Shown here: positions 52,001 to 63,675 of the stretch, in pieces
How positions within the stretch are numbered: position 1 is the first letter of the stretch
Layout: every line of letters starts with the position of its first letter
Assembly: GCF_026151205.1 (NCBI RefSeq)
Contig: NC_087082.1
Coordinates: forward strand, 17,455,401 to 17,519,400
Reading direction: 5' to 3'
DNA from: Bolinopsis microptera
Lineage: Eukaryota; Ctenophora; Tentaculata; Lobata; Bolinopsidae
DNA: 64,000 bases
Position numbers and translations under genes: made by a program
The notes under the pieces: model-generated
The model's database searches: none
The model's input: the letters and a program-made list of their open reading frames with translations, nothing else
Told to the model about the DNA's origin: nothing

Positions 52001-55000
52001 TGAAATTTATTCTTCAGATCCTCCCAAGATCCACCCTCCTGAGGCTTGAACTGCAGATCAATTTCAATGGTGTAAGGAACTCCTTCTTCTATGAAGCCTG
52101 TTTTTGAGACTGCTGGGAGGTTAACACATTTGGTCTCAGAACCAGCTCCATTGAAACCTTCACAGTCGAAATTAGTTGTCTGAAATAAATTATCTGTTGT
52201 ATAATTCATGGTGAATGGTGATTGATCAGAAATGGGAAAATATAGCACTTCAAAAATCCTTGAGGAAAAAATCTAAGTAAAAAAATCAACTGAACGGACC
52301 TGAACTGGCTTAGATCCAGAAAAAGCCGTATCACAAAGTAAGGCTTCCTGTTTCACCTCCTCCTCCGTGTACTCAACATCATGGTTCCCACATCTCGGCT
52401 TCTTCACAAACTCCAGAATGTCCCTGTCAAGCGTACCCGTCTCCGGAAAACCGTTGAACTTTTGGAAAACTTTAATCGAGTTTTTGACGTCGTTACTATC
52501 AACAAGAAGCCCTGTATCTTTCTTTTTATCACTATCCTTCTTGGCAGTTTTCTTTGCTTCATTAACCTTATCCTCAACTTTGTTCTCTGTCATCACATAG
52601 TCCAAATATCCGGTGTTCGTCAGGAATCCGAGCACGTTTGATCCTTTATCTGCTTCCTCCTCTTCTCCCTCTTCTCCTCCTTCTCCTTCTGATTTTAATT
52701 GCTTTTCTACTTTTTTCTCCTGCTGTTCCACAAGTTTCTCATACGGAATGAAGTCCTCGAAGTCAGGCTGCCACGTGAAATAATCATTATGATCTTCTTT
52801 CTGGAAAAGGGAGAAAACATCCGAGAAATGGAAGTATGGCCATGATGTTGTAGGTCCTGAGGTGACGCTCTCCGTGGATTCTGAGTTGTCCTTACCGGAC
52901 GTCCATTGGCTGTAGGAAGTGCTACTCAGTGTTCTCATCCAATATTTTGTCGTTATCTCTTCCATGCCCGTAACAAATTCCGTACCCTCCTCCTCTTTTT
53001 CATAAGTCACATACTCGGACAAAGAGTTACCGTACATGTAAACATCGTGAACAACAGTGCTGTGTCCTCCAGGTATCTCGAATATCACCCATACCCGTGC
53101 TGTAGTGATCCGGTCACACTTGAAACGGACCTGTTTTAGTCCGGACTCAGAGACACTGTCCTTCAGTGGGCAGACTGTCCTGGGTCTGGGTGTCGCTGTG
53201 AAGTCTGTGAATTCTGGGTCTATTTCTACTGTTATGGTGTCTTCATCCGTCCACTGGTCAACCACTATTCGGACACCATTCACGTTCACCTGAACAGTGG
53301 TTAAGGTTGAAGACAAATCAGGAAATGTGTCGATTTGAATCACATCTACCAGAAAAGTGCTGAAGAGCCAAATGAAAGATCGTCAATTACACCCACGACA
53401 TTTATCTTATGTTTATATTAAATGTCCAATATTATAGGGCTAACCTGATAGTAGAAAACTGCGTACAGTTTTGCCACTCGTCTGTGAATAGCAGCCTCCA
53501 GGGTAATCGATGTCTCCATATTGTCATCAAAGGCCCTGTATGCATCTTTTTCATTCCAGTCTCCCCATCTAAACTTCACCCAGTCTGTCACTATTTCTGT
53601 TTTGTGAAATGTTTTCATCAGTTTATTAGATATTGTAATATCTAGCAAATTTGCCTACGATATACTAGTTACATTCCAGTTATTGCCCGATTTTTAAGCA
53701 TCATCTTTTTGGTAATCAAAGCTTCAAATTAAAGATTCGTTTTATGCAAAGTAGTCAACAAGTTGAACTAACGCGAACGGTAGCTGCCCAGTCCCAACGT
53801 AAAGTTTCGTGAGGTCAATCCTTAGGGGGCTCCTAAAACGTTAAGTTGGGCAATGGGCAACTACCTCTAGTTTCTCTTGTTAATATAAGGAACTTAAAGA
53901 TCTACCAACCTTCATCGTCAGCAAGAACCCAAGCCTCCTCCGAGGGCCCCTCGCTGCCAAACTTTCTGTACATATTGACTTCAGGTCTGGAGGAGTAACC
54001 GTACATGTAAACATCATAAACCACCGTGTCGGGTCCACCTTGATGCTTAAATATAATCCACACCCGGGTTGCAGAGACCCTGTCACACTTGTACTCTAGT
54101 GTTTTAACTCCCTTCCAAGATGGGTTACTGGACACAAGGAGACATACTGTTCTGGGGTATAGTGTGCTGTGAAACAAGTCTGTGAAGTCGGGGTCCAATT
54201 CCACTGTTATGGTGTCCTCATCTGTCCGCTGGTCAACCACTATTCGGACACCTTTCACGTTAACCTGGACAGCGGTTCAGGTGGTCATATTTCCACAAAT
54301 ACATGCATGTATTATGCATAAATTATGCATGACATGGATTGCATATAATATGCACATAAGATAACATCAAATTGTCGATCGAAGGACCTTTATTTTATAT
54401 TTGTGTTCAATATCAAACAGAGAATTGTAGTGCTTACCGTCGGCCAATAGAACACAGCATTCAGTTTGACCACATTCCCATAAATAATAGGATCCAGGGT
54501 AAAGGAAGTGTTTATTTCATCATCAAAAGCATCATGTGCATCCTCACTATTCCACGTATCCCAATTTACCTCGACCCAGTCCGTCACTATTTCTGTTTGT
54601 TGGTAGATTTCATGCATATATTATCGTTATTACTTTAACTTCAAGATTGTAGATTTGAATTATTACTATAATAACTTAGATTTGAATTATTACTATAATA
54701 ACTTATATTTAAATTATTACTATAATAACTTAGATTTGAATTATTACTATAATAACTTAGATTTGAATTATTACTATAATAACTAGGCTATCCACTCCGA
54801 TAATCGTAACCGATAATTATCTCCGATAATTCGTTAAAAAAAGTTATCTGTTTATCTAGATAAAATATATTTTTATCGGTATAAAAATTCACTAGAAATT
54901 ACCGAAAATACTGCCACAATACAGTGAAATTTTAAAGAAATATTAGTAGTTTTGCCTCTCTCTGTTCCCAAGTTATCCAAGAAACAGTCCCAAATGTCTT

Positions 55001-56555
55001 CTAGTATGATAGAAAGGGTAGTTTACTTGGATGTGAGCTTAAGAGGTTTATTTACATTTGTATACCTGTAGAACTGTATGAACTGCAGAAATCCAGAGAA
55101 GGTTATTGACATTGTTCTCTAGAGGGTGCTGGCGTTTTACCTTACAACCATTCTGGAGACGGGCACAAGCATGGTACTGTTAACAGAAGTCAAAAATACC
55201 GGCAGGGCACTCAATTGAATTCCGGACGTGTTCTGGGGGTGAAACATTGTCTTCAAGAGAAGGAATCTGTTGCTCCAAGTTATCCACAGGATAAGGAAAC
55301 GGTTCACTGAATCACTTTAAATGCTTTACTGTTTTGAAGAGAACTGGTAGTACACTACTGTTCTCAGGATAAGGAAACCGTTGGTCTACTGTTTTGAAGA
55401 GAAATAGTGCGTTACTGTTCTCAGGAGAAGGAAACCGGCGGTCTACTGTTTTGAAGAGAACTGGTACACTACTGTTCTTAGGAGAAGAAAACCGTTGGTC
55501 TACTGTTTTGAAGAGAACTGGTGCACTACTGTTCTTAGGGGAAGGAAACTAGCGCTATACTGTTTTCTGGAGAATGTTCACCCCTGTTCTTAGGATAAGA
55601 AAACTGATGCTCTAGTATTTTAAAGAGAATTGGTGCATAACTGTTCCCCGGAGAAGAAAACTGATGCTCTAGTATTTTCAAAAGAAAGGAAGTGGTACTT
55701 TACCAAGATTACTGGTAAAACAGTCATAAAGCTCGAAAATAGTTTTTGTGACATTTGGAAAACATTTTGGCTTTGGCCTTCAGCAGAAAATTATCGGTTT
55801 TATCGGTTTTATCTCGATAAAACCTAAATCTTTATCTGTTTATCTAGATAAAAAATCTCATACCGATAATGGATAGCCTAATAATAACTTATATTTAAAT
55901 TATTACTATAATAACTTAGATTTGAATTATTACTATAATAACTTATATTTAAATTATTACTATAATAACTTATATTTAAATCATTACTATAATAACTTAG
56001 ATTTGATGTTTCTTTAAAATTGACACTCTCCTTCAGATGAGATCTACTAAAAGTGCACGTACCTTCATCGTCAGAAAGGTACCAAGGTTCGCTGGAGGGT
56101 GGATAAGTTGTCCTCCCCACCTCCTCTGTGGTGGTCAATGGTACTGGACTAGTCGTATACGTCCAACTTCCTGTCGGGGGATGAGTATTGCCCGTCCTTC
56201 TGGGCTCGCCTGATGTGTAGGCTCCTGATGTATAGGCTCCTGATGTATAGGTTGTGGGTGCTCCTGATGGAATGGTGGTATCTCACTGCTGGAGAACTAG
56301 AAATTTGTTACAAAGGCCAAATTTTTATAGAATTGTTACTCTGGTATTTACAGTCGAACGTTGAACATTCCTATCTTCGGTCTTGGGATGAAGCATAAAA
56401 GCAACATATCCAAACAAGACAGAAACAGATACTGAAACATTTGAAACATTTCCGTGCAATATACTGAACTAATGCTATAAGGGTAATATATTATGTTGTA
56501 TACCTTGCCTTAAGGGATAAAAGAGCAAGAAAACGATAACTTGTGCTAACTCCAT
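49068..56555 (-). CDS. Secreted matrix metalloproteinase with N-terminal lectin-like domains
   Basis: Predicted extracellular M10A zinc endopeptidase, 1245 residues. Thirteen exons join in frame: 56555-56504, 56281-56063, 54592-54438, 54264-53910, 53596-53445, 53289-52300, 52179-51251, 51096-50981, 50800-50543, 50198-50007, 49775-49677, 49457-49360 and 49190-49068. Order: signal peptide (MELAQVIVFLLFY), Pro/Thr/Ser-rich stretch, two tandem discoidin/F-lectin-like domains (each starting EIVTDW, with AFDD and ending DVYMYG), acidic/Lys-rich linker, prodomain with cysteine switch PRCGNHD (Cys about 611), an extra domain of about 175 residues, furin-type site RTKR (about 818-821), catalytic domain with HETGHALGMKH (937-947), structural-metal segment and Met-turn AVMAAG, then a hemopexin domain closed by Cys in RDCFDKIDAA and KWCAPK. 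All catalytic residues are present. A second possible donor exists at 50960. The MMP core is secure; the lectin-like call and exon joins are inference. Confidence 0.88.
54652..56005. repeat. AT-rich 27-bp tandem array, split by a transposon
   Basis: Units of about 27 bp containing ttattactataataactta occur at 54652-54783 and again at 55881-56005, inside intron 2 of the metalloproteinase gene. The two halves were evidently one array before the element at 54784-55880 inserted. Confidence 0.9.
54784..55880. mobile_element. hAT-like non-autonomous element, 1.1 kb
   Basis: The ends are inverted repeats (TAGGCTATCCA at the left; the right end is its complement, tggatagccta). Related subterminal sequence (ttatctgtttatctagataa) lies near both ends. 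It is flanked by ATAATAAC on both sides (8 bp), consistent with hAT, though the host array itself contains that string. The interior (about 55290-55690) has four to six copies of a roughly 60-bp unit with ctactgttttgaagagaa, and no transposase. Confidence 0.8.
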
Positions 56556-56594
56556 AACGCACAAATCACAACACAACCAAAACAAAACTTCCTG

Positions 56595-58700
56595 AAATAG
56601 GGAAATGTTAAACAAACACAATTTGTATCTGGAGGTCCTCTTTATACTTAATTTGATTTACATCAAGCGTTATGTTAGTAATATATAGTAATTTATCTAG
56701 ACGCCACCCACAAATAAGTAGTTTATCTATATATCTATGGTAAAGTAAATTAGATTAAGTATTTTTAAAGCGGTTTTCTAACGACTGCTAGACTATTTCG
56801 TTTAAGTGCTCATTAGCCAAACTTACTCTGAAGGAAGCATTGTGCTGTTTGAAAATTTATTATCGTCCTAATTTCTTTAAATCATTGTTAAGACCCTTTA
56901 GTCTCTACAGCACGAAAAGCGGTGAATAAAAAATGAAATGATCTGAAAATATGATTAGTTACTTGAGTACGTGCTATTGTAATTATATAAAATTTGAGAT
57001 ATCATTTCATTAACTACCAATCTGTTGTTATTGCTTGCAGAGTTTACCTGCTTTCTTCATGACTTACTAACTACCTATCAGTTTTCAGATACAACCACAC
57101 TTGCAATATGCACCGGTTACTGTTTTGTGACCGATCATACAAATAACCGAACAAACGCCCTCTATTTTCTTGAACATATTCACGTCTTTCTGTTTTCCCA
57201 AAAACGTTATTCTCGCGCAACAAATGTTCACGGATAGTTTATTAGGTCGGTGTTATCCATTGATTTCTAAATGAAACGGTTTTCTAACAATTCGGACTGA
57301 TTCATAATTTTCCACAAGTCACAACTTTCATTTATCGCTTCACAAGTCCCAAGATGAAGCCCTAAAAGGTGGTCGGGACTCGGGAGAGAACCGTGCCTTC
57401 TTCAAACAACTTAACCTCTACCACCTGGCCACGTGTTAAAATACTCAAACCTGATTGGTCGTTTAGAAGTCACGTGGTGGAATGTACCACTCTTATTGGA
57501 CAATCCTCACTTACAAGGGTCCTGTGACAGGTTCTAGTGCTCCGATTGGACACATTTCAATCAGCCGTCACGTGATCTTGATCTGACAATTGTTGCATCG
57601 TAATTCGATTTCAGATAAGGTTTACAATGCTTCCGATGGACCATGTTTTGGAAACTGAAGAGTTACTAAAAATTTAAAGAATTTCAAATTACGCTTAATT
57701 CTACTTATGAAATTAGAACCATATTAGACCACCATTTAACGGAACAGAACCAACTAAAAACACATCAGCCCAACTTCAGCCCCCAATCACTACTCTCCAC
57801 AAGAGTAAACACCGCGGAATTTAGTAAAATTCCAGCATTATCCTGTCTAAGTAGCACGGTATTTCTGATAGGGAAGCAGTGTCCATAGTGCTGTACAAAT
57901 CAGATTACGAGTTGCAGGGGTGCAAGCTTCGTCCACAAATAGCTACAACTTGCTGCCATTACAGTTTAATTTACTGAAAATCAGGGTTTATTAACCCGGA
58001 TCTCGAGCCAATCCCCATCTTGTGGTTACTTCTAGGGTATTGTAAGGGAGTTCCAACACGATGGATTGTGTACAGTATGCTTCTTTTTGTTCGAGAACTG
58101 TGATGGAGTTAATTGAGCAGGACTTAATTGACATGACTCCAATTAAATCAGCGATAATAAAACTGCATAGCATGGCCCAGGAAGGGGGCAGGTATTGCGT
58201 GAGAAAGTTGAGTCAGTTTGGTAATTAGTACACATGAGTAATTACAACGTACTAACTGGTCCCTGTTTAGCTGAATATGAACACAGGTATAATTATGCGG
58301 TGCTTAGTACATACTACATTCTTCAAAACATTCCATACTCCTCCGATAAGAGATTGCATAAAACCCCCCGTACTCCTTTAAATTGTGTAATTTGATTGAA
58401 AAAACTGGTATTATGTTCATTATGGATTAGGCGTGGTTTATATGATAAAAGAGGTTACATTAAGAATGTTATTGACCATTGGTGAAGAGTCCGTGTGCAT
58501 TTAATGTAGGTCCAAGAACATTTTAAGGCGTAATATAATCGTAATATAATCGCCTCTTGTTTATAACTTTTGTTAAATGTACTTGAGGTACTTGTAAACA
58601 TTTGTTATCATTTTAACTTTTATCTACGATAAAGGTTAAAATTTCGTATATACACCTGTCATGATGAATGTTATATTATCAGTTCTGTTATACTATCTTG
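56595..58700. other. Upstream region of the metalloproteinase gene
   Basis: Presumed promoter region of the minus-strand metalloproteinase gene. CACGTG at 57430, 57470 and 57569 alternates with ATTGG motifs (57454, 57496, 57545). No further gene was recognised. Confidence 0.45.
57430..57575. promoter_or_regulatory. Alternating CACGTG and ATTGG motifs
   Basis: Three CACGTG and three ATTGG motifs interleave within 150 bp, about 0.9 kb upstream of the metalloproteinase start. This is the densest example of the pairing seen through the right two-thirds of the window. E-box and CCAAT-box binding is known for such motifs; use here is inference. Confidence 0.4.
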
Positions 58701-58757
58701 TGTTGATAAGATTAAAAGTTACTTACTTGGGTTACTTGGGGTTGCTTCATAGATCCT

Positions 58758-59945
58758 CTATCGGGTCATCAGAACGGCTGACCACCCGTGCAGCGAAGTT
58801 GCTGTCTTTTCTGCGCTCCAGTTCAATAACGAATTCCCGTTCTGGCAACAATATCCAGTAACAGGAGGTTCGTCCGGAATAGATGTAACAAACTCCGTCA
58901 ACAATGACTTGAAACGTAGGGGGTCCTCGATAAGGTGCAGGTTTGCGGGAATGATGTTCCACAATCGAGGCCCCATCACTACAAATGAGCTGTCAAAGAT
59001 CGATTGATTCCTTTGGCTACTGGACGTTGACAAGCTAGGGACTACTGCTTTCTGGCCATAACGGAGTGTATCTGTAAACTTAACGTTGACGTCATTAGGA
59101 CACTTCTTGTGTAGGATCTTCCACATATGAATGATAGTGTAACGTTCTCTCCTCCGTTGAAGTGACATCAATTTTAAGGCCTTCAGTCTCTGCCAATAGT
59201 TCAGATGTTGCACACCATGTATTTTGGACGTAAATGTACGTTGTACTCCCTCTAGCTCAGCGATATCAGCTTGCTTAGTTGAATTCCAGAGGGGACAACA
59301 GTACTCGAGATGGCTTCTGACTAATGACTTGTAGAGGGTCAGCATAGTGATCTTGTTTCTCGATCTAAAAGCGCTCAGAACCCAAGAGGCAACTTTACGG
59401 GCACGATCTGCTATCATAGTAACATGTGAGCTCCAAGACAAATCCGCCGAGATCAAAACCCCCAGGTCTTTGACTGCATCCGTAGGGTACATTATGTTAC
59501 CATGCGAAACTTGATAAGTTTGCGTCAGGATGGCAAACGGGAGGTCTTGCAAGCTGTTTCGGGGACAGTGTTTGTGCACGAGTATCTCAAATTTATCCTC
59601 ATGCAATGACATGTTATTGCATCTTGCCCAGTCGATGACAGAGTTGAGATCATTTTGCAGTATACTTGCATCTTCAAGTGTATAGATGTGCCTCAAAATC
59701 CGTGTATCGTCAGCAAAGAATCTAATGACACATCCTGTGATGCACAGCTTCATGTCATTAATGAACAAAATGAAAAGCAGCGGGCCCAAAACTGTACCCT
59801 GTGGCACTCCGCTTATGATTGCTGCAGCAAGTGATGACATCCCGTCCAACACAACACACTGTGTGCGGTCACTTAAGAAGTACCAAGTGCTATACATATT
59901 TGTTGCATTTAAATATTTGGGTCTATTTGCATATTTGTTTACCAC
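58758..59945 (-). pseudogene. 5'-truncated LINE reverse transcriptase (Jockey/CR1-like)
   Basis: An open frame of up to 395 codons. It keeps the second half of a reverse transcriptase: GVPQGTVLGPLLFILFINDM and the catalytic FADDTRIL, then the thumb and C-terminal region (LSWSSHV, YKSLVRSHLEYCCPLWN, MGPRLWNIIP). The first half with the catalytic Asp of motif A and the endonuclease are absent, so it cannot be active. Homology seems to begin around residue 18 (near 59890), and codons before that are probably flanking DNA. The 3' end has a cccaagtaagtaac tail. No clear target duplication was found. It belongs to a different clade from the element at 16.8-19.4 kb. Confidence 0.88.
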
Positions 59946-59959
59946 GAATCGTGGTGTTA

Positions 59960-62900
59960 CATAACTTATACCATAGGGTTACATACCATAATTAACTTTT
60001 TGGATACAATACTTTCAAATTCAGTAATAACTAGCAGGAACCCGTATGATATAACCCTAAAATGGTGTCAAGACTCAAGAAACTAAAATAATTATTACTT
60101 ATTTAATTGGCGTTTTTGACACCACTTGGGGGTCCAAATTTTTGGCATTAAAATCATTATTCCTTGGCCAATTTTTTATTTTTTCATACTGATTTGGAGG
60201 CCATTTAAGCATTTGACCCAGCTAAAAAAGTTTCAGTTGTATATCTTTTACGGTTTTTGCGGAAAGTCGCGTTAAAGTTGATGCCGTGGTGTCAGTAAAA
60301 TGGCACAGATATATATATATATATATCGTCTCGCTTTATATATAGTAAGATGGTGATAACAACTGTCGATAAGTTAGTAATTACAGCTAGCTTGACCTTC
60401 TTGTAAAGATAATGAGATCAACAAAACCTTAGAGTTACATTTGATCTTACTTGACACTCAATCAAACAATCAAATCTCTATCGAACCTGGCACATACAGC
60501 TCCTTTAAAAATTTTCACCAAATTAGGTCCACCCAGGTAGTCTAAATCTTGATACAATAGGAGTTTATCATATTAGGATTTAACAAGGTAACGAGATAAG
60601 GGTATCTCGGCTGTCATTCAAACCTAGTTTTGTTTCATAGGTTGGACCAGTCATGTGGGGGTAGATCTTGGCTCTGATTGGTCGGTCAGATGTCATGTGA
60701 GCAAAGGGGCGAATATTACTGGTTTATAGCTTGTTAGAGTGAAAAAGTGGGCCCATACTTGAAATACTTTGTCAATTTAGCGAGGGTAAAACATGGTTGA
60801 ACAGTTAATACTATCTAATATCTATAATCAATCTGACTCTATTATTGCCTGGTCCGTCTAATGACGCGAGATACAATGGCTGCGTCCGGTCGCACGGTGA
60901 TAGACTTCCCCCGCTCAAACGGCCCCATGATGATAGCCCGCGTAACTAGGTGTGACCTCACATGGTGCAATTTTGCCCAATAACTGAGCGCGCGACAGCG
61001 CAAACATGATGCTACAAAGTAACCTCTAGCATTACTGCAGACAATGAAGTCCGATAAGGGTTTACGCGTGTTGCTAAATTTAAGACTACGCGTAATGGCC
61101 CTGTTTCCCGTTTCTTGATGAAATAAGAATGTGCGAAGGGAGTTTTTGATGCGCGATTGGTTACTTTAGGTCACGCGGTTCTTATGGGTACTCTCGAGTG
61201 CGAGGTACGCGTTGCGCTCTCAGAAAAGTTTCATGAGGGGCCATGATAAACGTATCCTGTATGGGTTTATTGGCGTAATCTCATGAAATAGACGTGATAT
61301 TTGCAACAATATGGTCTGGAAGCCTCCTGGTCTGTTCAGCGCGCATTACATCACAGTATCTTCTCGACTCGGAATGTATCCGGTTATGCCTATCCTGGTT
61401 GCGAATTAACGAATCATTGTGTATCAAGGAATTAAAGTTTCTTGAGATACTTGCCCCACAGCCTTGAGTAAACGACATTAGATCAGGGATTATTTAGGCT
61501 TCGTTGATACCACAGATACTTTGTATCCGATGCATTTGTAGTCTCTCTCAATATAAGGTAAAAATAATAACATCTACATTGAATCAAAACTTTGATTATG
61601 AACAGAGGTTTTACATTGAAAACTGTCTACAGCATCCCACATAGAACATCTAATTTATCTACTTGCAAAACCTTTTACACGCAAGACGTCTTTAATATTA
61701 TATACCTCACCAAAACCTGGTTACAAATAGCTTTTATGCACAAAAGTTGTCTTCCATACCCCCACTAAAACCCAATAAACTTGTAGCAAAACGTGCAGAT
61801 AATACAAACCTGCCATTAGACGTCTGCCTATCACAAAACAGTCTTCTCATCCACGTGATCAGCCACGTGATCAATAACCACCAGTTAGAGGTCTCCTGAT
61901 AGGCAATTTCCCATGGGGTAGACAACCGGTCAATTGTTTGAGGACTTGAACTTGTGTTCCTCTGTGATCTAGTGACAGTTCGAGTCATGTCCTGGGATTG
62001 GTGGCTTTTAGACATGTGAGTTTGAGGGCGATTTCCTATTGGTGGCCATGTTTTAGATGAACGATTCTAAAGGAAGTTATTCGTGTAGAAACAATGGCAC
62101 GATTTAGGAATGGATACAATAGAACGACATTACCAATAGAGGACACTAGGAGAAGTGTAGAGCATGTATTGTGAATGCATGGGAAAATTATTGTTTTACT
62201 TCTTCTTCATTAAATGTACATTGAACTGTGAAAGTGAATGCTTCTGAATTCCGAACTAAAATTTAACCTACATCTAATGGCAGCTGTGTGAAACCTAATT
62301 TATAAGCTATCGAGTCAAACTATTGTTCATTCTAAAAGTAAGCCACACCAATACCATTCCATGCCTTACCCTAAGTTTTAATGTATTATAAGGTGTTGAC
62401 TGTTGACCTTTAAACTTTATTGAGTGATAAATATCTAGCGATAGGTACTCAGTGATAGGTACTCAGGACGGCATAGCGAGAGTAAGAACGTGTAGATTTA
62501 CACTGCAGGGTAACTGACAGACATCTTGTCCTGCGTGTCTACACGAGAAAGTGCTGATATATGGTGTAAAACTGTCATACAACATCGCTGAAATGATCAC
62601 TTGTACGAGCAGGAGCTCTACCAGATAAGCAGTTGGTGACATGTGCGGATAGTAGTCCGGGTGGTTTGAGTTGTGGTAAGCGCTTTATGAAGTTGTAAGG
62701 CTTTCGGCATACTTGAGATGGGTGGTAATGGAAAGACTGTAAAGCGTATCAAAGTTAAAGTTAACGCCCTAGACATGGTAGTGGCTGAACTTGTTCCCAC
62801 AGTAAGCTTGTAGAAGGTATAAGCTCACCACAATTTTGTGGGGATTGTAAATATGAAAATATTTCTTAGTTCTCATATACTAGATCCCCGATCAAATTAA

Positions 62901-63670
62901 CTCTGTGGGCCAACTTCCGTACCAAATTCGACTTGTTTTGGGTGCTTTGCGTTACGCGCATGGACTGAAGTATAATATCCAGGTGCGCCGAATGAAATTA
63001 CCCACATGGCTTACCCGCCGCGCGCATCAATCGCACTCTACTATATTAATACTGTATACTGTATACTCTGTTAGGGGTCGTTTACATATTACGATTATTT
63101 GTTGTAAAGACCCGTATAGAGCCACCTCTAAGGGCTTTGAGACAGTTTATTAAATATAATAATCAATAATATCGAAAGTCGTTTCAAAATATTTTCAAAC
63201 TCAAAGTTGAAATCACACTCACACTAAAAAGATCAATTATTTTGTCAAATAGTAAAAATTAAAAAAAACTCTCGACACATTATATATACAGTACGTGAGC
63301 ATGATTAGCATGCCTTTCATTTTATTTGTACCACTCAAGTCCCAGAACCTTTTATCTTTTAATTCTGCTTGCTATAGTTTGTTATAATATACGGCTATTC
63401 TAATTTCTAGAAATTTTCAAGCGTGACGATGAAAATTTTATCGCGAGAATTATCTTTAAGATTTAGTGCATTAAAAAGCCGCGCGGAGTGGGGTAAGGCT
63501 TGCTGTTATCAGCGCTTTGGCAGTGAAAAATATGCTGAAATATGTCAGTCCATTAAGCGAACGTTGTTTATTACTGCTCGTTTATTGTGTGTTTGCTGTC
63601 GTCCTATGTTATGTTATGTTATGATATGATGTCATGATTTAGCGATTATTGGTCGCTGTATTACTCAATC
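59960..63670. other. Gene-poor DNA
   Basis: No recognisable exon on either strand. It holds an (AT)n tract near 60308-60325, paired CACGTG at 61852 and 61864, and CpG-rich patches near 60960-61230 and 62905-63030 that may be old repeats. Confidence 0.4.
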
Positions 63671-63675
63671 ATCCC

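Noticed and set aside
58758-59945. Target duplication for the truncated LINE
   Set aside because: Short shared strings such as gtaac near both ends are too short and ambiguous to define insertion boundaries.
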